This document shows positions 4,890 to 7,845 of a stretch of DNA of 7,845 nucleotides, piece after piece. Origin of the DNA: Bacillota bacterium (GTDB lineage: Bacteria > Bacillota_I > Bacilli_A > RFN20 > CAG-826). Below the pieces are notes generated by a model. It was given only the letters and a program-made list of their open reading frames with translations, was not told the origin of the DNA and did not search any database. Made by a program: the position numbers and the translations under genes. Positions within the stretch are counted from its first letter, which is position 1. Every line of letters begins with the position of its first letter. The stretch is from NCBI GenBank assembly GCA_003512585.1, contig DOQE01000037.1, positions 1-7,845 on the forward strand, given 5' to 3'.

Positions 4890-7580
4890 CTTAATGGCAA
4901 AGAATGAGACGCCAAAAATTATTGAAAGCAAAGAAGCAATAACAAGAATTAAAAGGGCTTGTTTATTGAATTGGTTTGCTTTCAAAGCAACATTGCTTTC
5001 TCCATTAAAATTCCCTTCAGGAAGTTCTAAAACCAGTTTAGTTTCTCCTTCTTTAAGAGATTTATTGTATTGATCAACCATCATTTTTAATTTTTCTAAA
5101 GCGGTGACTATATAACCATTATCATCGAAAAGTTCATTAAATGAATTATCCAATTTGGCTTCCTCTAGCAAAAGATTGTATTCATTTATTAAAGCTGCCA
5201 CTTCTTTCCTTTTATCTGCAAAGCCAGGATAACAAGATCCTACAAACGTTTTTAAATAGGAAATAAAAGAAACGGCCTGTTCATTTCCATTCCATTCATA
5301 ACCGCTTTTCCCTTCAATAGAAATGGTAATATCTTTAAAGAATACGGCCCCAGAAGTTACTTTATAAGAAATTTCAATAACCCCGGAAGATAAACCGTTA
5401 AAACAATATTCAGCCATAGTAGTTTTTAATGGAATAGAAGATAAGTTATCACTAGTAAAACTAACATCGCCCACCTTAATAGAAATAGAAGCATTTCCAG
5501 AAGAGGTAACCCTTCCATTAATTTTAATTTGATTTACGTTAGAAAATGTTTCTTTAGAAATAATCTTTGCATAAGTGGCAGGGGTTTTCTTTGTACCCAT
5601 TTGAAAAGATCTATCATTTCCATCATATCCAAAATAAGAAGCATCCGTATCGATGACCCAATTAGTGGCCTCTCCTTGTGAAGAAGACAAGGAAATGGAA
5701 TCACCGTTTTTCTTAAAATAATTGTCCTTGCTAATTCCGGTAAAAGAAGTAATTGAACTAGGCGAGGTTATTTCTTTCCTTATGGCGTTTTCATTTGTTA
5801 CAAAAATGTTAAAAGAAGAACTAACCGTAACCCCATTCTCCATATAAGTTGCTTCCACCTTTTTATAACCAATGGACTTAGCATCGCCAATAAGTTCATA
5901 TTTAACGTTACTAACTTCTTTTTGACTGCCATTTTCATAAATAACCATGGCTTTTATATTCGAAGTATCTAATTCGCCATAAAAAGGCATCTTGGTGGGC
6001 GTATTTTCTAAAGATAAGGAAGCTATTTTTGGTCTTGAATCATTAACAACTACTGTTGCATATCCTTCTATGCCGCCTTTTTCGGTTAAAAAACCAACTT
6101 GAGTAGTTCCTTTTCCATTTGCTGTTACCAAACCTGTATTTTCATCTACTGTGGCAACATTGTCATCGTTAGAAATCCATAATCCTGTTTTATATTCTTC
6201 GCTAGCATTAGAAGGTAAAAAAGAAGCACTAAGTTGAACTGTATCCGCCTTCCCGCTTGAATCGATATTTAAATTTACGTTTGAAGGGGAAATGTTAACT
6301 TGCGTAACGGGAACTCCGTCATCTAAAAAATCGCTAACATTTACTCTTCCATACCCATATTTATAATCCCAACCGGTTGTTCCTAAATCGATGCAAGATT
6401 CATATAAGGCATTTATTACTTCACTTCTAGTCTTGCTAGGATACTTTCCTCTATATAAAGCAATGGCCCCCGCAGTCAAAGGAGAAGAAAAGGAAGTTCC
6501 TTGGGTCTCGCGATAATAACTATCGGCAATAGAAGAGCTAGAGGAAGTCCTAGCCGCCTTTTGAGGAACGTTAGCCGTATATACATATCCAGGAGCCATG
6601 ACATCGACATTATTATTGCCACTAGCTTTATCGCTAGTTTTATTGAAATTGGAGAAGTCAGAGGCAACAGTCCCAGAAGCCCTTTCTAAAGCACCTACTC
6701 CAACAACCCCCTCATTACAAGCTGGATAAGAATAATGATTTGTTTTTTCATTCCCGGCAGAAGCAACGACAACGACGTCTTTGCTATTGGCATAAGAAAT
6801 CGCGGAACTTAAAGCAGTTTTTGTTGATACTTTTCCAGTTCGCTTATCTCCATAACCATCGGTAAAATCCTCTGCATATGCTCCTAATGACATATTGATA
6901 ACTTTTGCTCCGTTATCGCTAGCATACCTAATGGCTTTATCTAGCGAGGTAAAATAAAAATCCATCTTGATAAACAATAGATTTACTTTAGGGGCAATCC
7001 CGTATCCGCCAACCCCATTGACGCTAGCACCTATGCAAGCTGCACTTGCAGTTCCATGGGAATAATATTCATCATATTCAGAATCATAAATATCGTCATC
7101 ATAAACGTATTTGATCCCGACTTGAGTTTTTACCGAGGAAGAATAATAACCTTTACTTGTGTCGTAAATATAGCAACTTCTTGGATCGATAATAGAGTAA
7201 GAGGCTATATTGGCTTCGTTTAATTTAACTCCTTTTGCCTCTTCTTTTAAAAAGTCTTCATGATAAATATCTAATCCAGAGTCGATAACGGCAACGGTAA
7301 CAGGTTCATTATTTAACGTTTCTCCCCTATTCTCGTACCAAACGGAACTAGTTTCCGCACTAATTCCACCTAAACCCATATATTTAAAATTCAAAGGAAA
7401 GACACTAGAGTTCTTTGGCTCATTTTTTATATCGTCAGTAGAATATCTATAAGTTGTAGGACTTGCTTTTAATCCACCCCAATTCACTTCGTTAGATTCT
7501 TTTTTATTACATAGAGAAAAGGAAGAAAGCAAAGACAAAGCAAAAGAAGAAGAAAAAAGTATATTTAATAATCTATTCAT
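4875..7580 (-). CDS. Membrane-anchored extracellular subtilisin-like serine protease (peptidase family S8) with Ig-like domains
   Basis: The product has 901 residues. The ATG at 7578-7580 is chosen because AAGGA lies 9 nt upstream; an in-frame GTG at 7602-7604 has no ribosome site. Residues 1-24 are a secretory signal. FSLC at its end is not a proper lipobox, because -1 is Leu. The S8 catalytic domain spans about 93-420, with D100 (VAVIDSG), H175 (SHGTASA), oxyanion N277 (SAGN) and S363 (GTSFSSP), so the tetrad is complete. A BIG2-type Ig domain follows (about 425-514), then a second bacterial Ig-like domain (517-596), a beta-sandwich module (604-758), a helical region (about 768-843), and a C-terminal membrane helix (about 875-896) ending KKKRR. 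There is no LPXTG motif. By family it cleaves proteins outside the cell: nutrients, host proteins or neighbouring surface proteins. No I9 propeptide is recognisable; only about 70 residues separate signal and active-site strand. It probably forms its own transcription unit. Confidence 0.95.
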   Translation of the reverse strand: MNRLLNILFSSSFALSLLSSFSLCNKKESNEVNWGGLKASPTTYRYSTDDIKNEPKNSSVFPLNFKYMGLGGISAETSSVWYENRGETLNNEPVTVAVIDSGLDIYHEDFLKEEAKGVKLNEANIASYSIIDPRSCYIYDTSKGYYSSSVKTQVGIKYVYDDDIYDSEYDEYYSHGTASAACIGASVNGVGGYGIAPKVNLLFIKMDFYFTSLDKAIRYASDNGAKVINMSLGAYAEDFTDGYGDKRTGKVSTKTALSSAISYANSKDVVVVASAGNEKTNHYSYPACNEGVVGVGALERASGTVASDFSNFNKTSDKASGNNNVDVMAPGYVYTANVPQKAARTSSSSSIADSYYRETQGTSFSSPLTAGAIALYRGKYPSKTRSEVINALYESCIDLGTTGWDYKYGYGRVNVSDFLDDGVPVTQVNISPSNVNLNIDSSGKADTVQLSASFLPSNASEEYKTGLWISNDDNVATVDENTGLVTANGKGTTQVGFLTEKGGIEGYATVVVNDSRPKIASLSLENTPTKMPFYGELDTSNIKAMVIYENGSQKEVSNVKYELIGDAKSIGYKKVEATYMENGVTVSSSFNIFVTNENAIRKEITSPSSITSFTGISKDNYFKKNGDSISLSSSQGEATNWVIDTDASYFGYDGNDRSFQMGTKKTPATYAKIISKETFSNVNQIKINGRVTSSGNASISIKVGDVSFTSDNLSSIPLKTTMAEYCFNGLSSGVIEISYKVTSGAVFFKDITISIEGKSGYEWNGNEQAVSFISYLKTFVGSCYPGFADKRKEVAALINEYNLLLEEAKLDNSFNELFDDNGYIVTALEKLKMMVDQYNKSLKEGETKLVLELPEGNFNGESNVALKANQFNKQALLILVIASLLSIIFGVSFFAIKKKRR

Positions 7581-7589
7581 GGCTTTATA

Positions 7590-7594
7590 TCCTT
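7590..7594 (-). promoter_or_regulatory. Ribosome binding site that decides the start of the S8 protease
   Basis: Minus-strand AAGGA ends 9 nt before the ATG at 7578-7580. Using the in-frame GTG at 7602-7604 would place this site inside the coding region and add eight residues (MGFQGYKA) ahead of a normal signal peptide. The ATG is therefore preferred. Confidence 0.75.
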
Positions 7595-7610
7595 GAAACC
7601 CCACATGGAT

Positions 7611-7639
7611 ATTTTATTAATTTATCGAGCTATTTAAAA
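7611..7639 (-). promoter_or_regulatory. Possible promoter of the S8 protease gene
   Basis: Minus-strand TAAAAT (7611-7616, five of six -10 bases) lies 17 bases from a poor -35-like TTTTAA (7634-7639). The strong terminator just upstream means the protease needs its own start site. The predicted start near 7604 gives a leader of about 24 nt containing the AAGGA, and would leave the GTG at 7602-7604 at the very 5' end of the mRNA. Confidence 0.35.
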
Positions 7640-7640
7640 G

Positions 7641-7676
7641 AAAAAAAGGCCGTAACGAGGATAATCACGGCCCTTT
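7641..7676 (-). terminator. Strong Rho-independent terminator of the upstream surface protein gene
   Basis: On the minus strand GGCCGTGA (7665-7672) pairs with TTACGGCC (7648-7655), extended outward by AAAG against TTTT. This gives a stem of about 12 bp with two G-U pairs and a nine-base loop. A run of seven T (7641-7647) overlaps the base of the stem. It begins about 17 bases past the TAA at 7693-7695 and separates that gene from the protease. Confidence 0.92.
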
Positions 7677-7692
7677 AGGAAAAGATTAAATC

Positions 7693-7845
7693 TTATTTAT
7701 TTCTTTTTCTTCTAAATAAGAAAAAGCTAATCAAGGTAATTGAAACGACCCCTACAGCCCCAAAAGATAGAATAAGAACATTATTGTTGGAACTATTTTG
7801 TTTAAATAACGACATGTTAGCGTTAATAGAAATGCCACGACCTAT
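7693..7845 (-). CDS. C-terminal end of a membrane-anchored surface protein (partial, 5' end outside window)
   Basis: The last 50 codons are visible, open from the right edge to TAA at 7693-7695. The residues begin IGRGISINANMSLFKQ, pass through a polar NSSNNN segment, and enter a hydrophobic helix of about 20 residues (VLILSFGAVGVVSITLISFF) that ends in RRKRNK. This is a typical C-terminal membrane anchor with a positively charged cytoplasmic tail. It closely resembles in layout the end of the S8 protease downstream, and likewise no LPXTG sorting motif lies before the helix in the visible part. The rest of the protein, and so its function, cannot be judged. It is followed at once by a strong terminator. 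I am confident that it is a real gene end, given the reading frame, anchor composition and terminator position. Confidence 0.85.
   Translation of the reverse strand: MGRGISINANMSLFKQNSSNNNVLILSFGAVGVVSITLISFFLFRRKRNK

Noticed and set aside
6476..6689. Two short frames, one on each strand
   Set aside because: Both overlap the S8 catalytic domain, around the active-site Ser, in other frames; they have low-complexity translations and no start signals.
7503..7580. Lipoprotein signal on the S8 protease
   Set aside because: The candidate box is FSLC with Leu at -1, where Gly, Ala or Ser is expected; a C-terminal membrane helix already provides the anchor.

Overview
The window comes from a low-GC, Gram-positive-type bacterium. 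The signs are AT-rich intergenic DNA, TTGACA-type promoter elements, AAGGA/AAAGGAG ribosome sites, a Ser/Glu-rich lipoprotein linker and C-terminal hydrophobic anchors followed by K/R tails. An uncultured gut Bacillota lineage (Bacilli/Mollicutes-like, RF39 type) is my inference from the style of the proteins. Tryptophan is read from TGG, all four visible stops are TAA and no in-frame TGA occurs, so the ordinary bacterial code fits.

All five genes lie on the minus strand, so transcription runs from high to low coordinates. From 7845 downwards they are: (1) the last 50 codons of a membrane-anchored surface protein (7693-7845), closed by a strong terminator (7641-7676); (2) a 901-residue secreted, membrane-anchored subtilisin-like (S8) protease with Ig-like and beta-sandwich domains (4875-7580); (3) an 857-residue lipoprotein built of about eight G-x-Y beta modules (2170-4743), with its own promoter and a clear terminator (2107-2150); (4) a HAD-superfamily phosphatase (1428-2090), the only evident cytoplasmic protein; (5) the N-terminal 429 residues of a secreted beta-helix-type surface protein (1-1287), running off the left edge.

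Four of the five genes encode exported, probably surface-exposed proteins, so this is a cell-envelope or secretome locus. Each main gene appears to be its own transcription unit. Three inferred promoters give short 5' leaders of about 23-26 nt. The HAD promoter appears to sit inside the preceding terminator and would give a nearly leaderless mRNA. No RNA genes, mobile elements, CRISPR arrays or phage genes were seen, and no intergenic stretch exceeds about 140 bases.

Points most worth a second look: the repeat lipoprotein, which I cannot assign to a family; the beta-sandwich module apparently shared by the protease and the beta-helix protein; the non-LPXTG C-terminal anchors; and the terminator/promoter overlap before the HAD gene. 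I see no strong evidence for a defined new multi-gene system.
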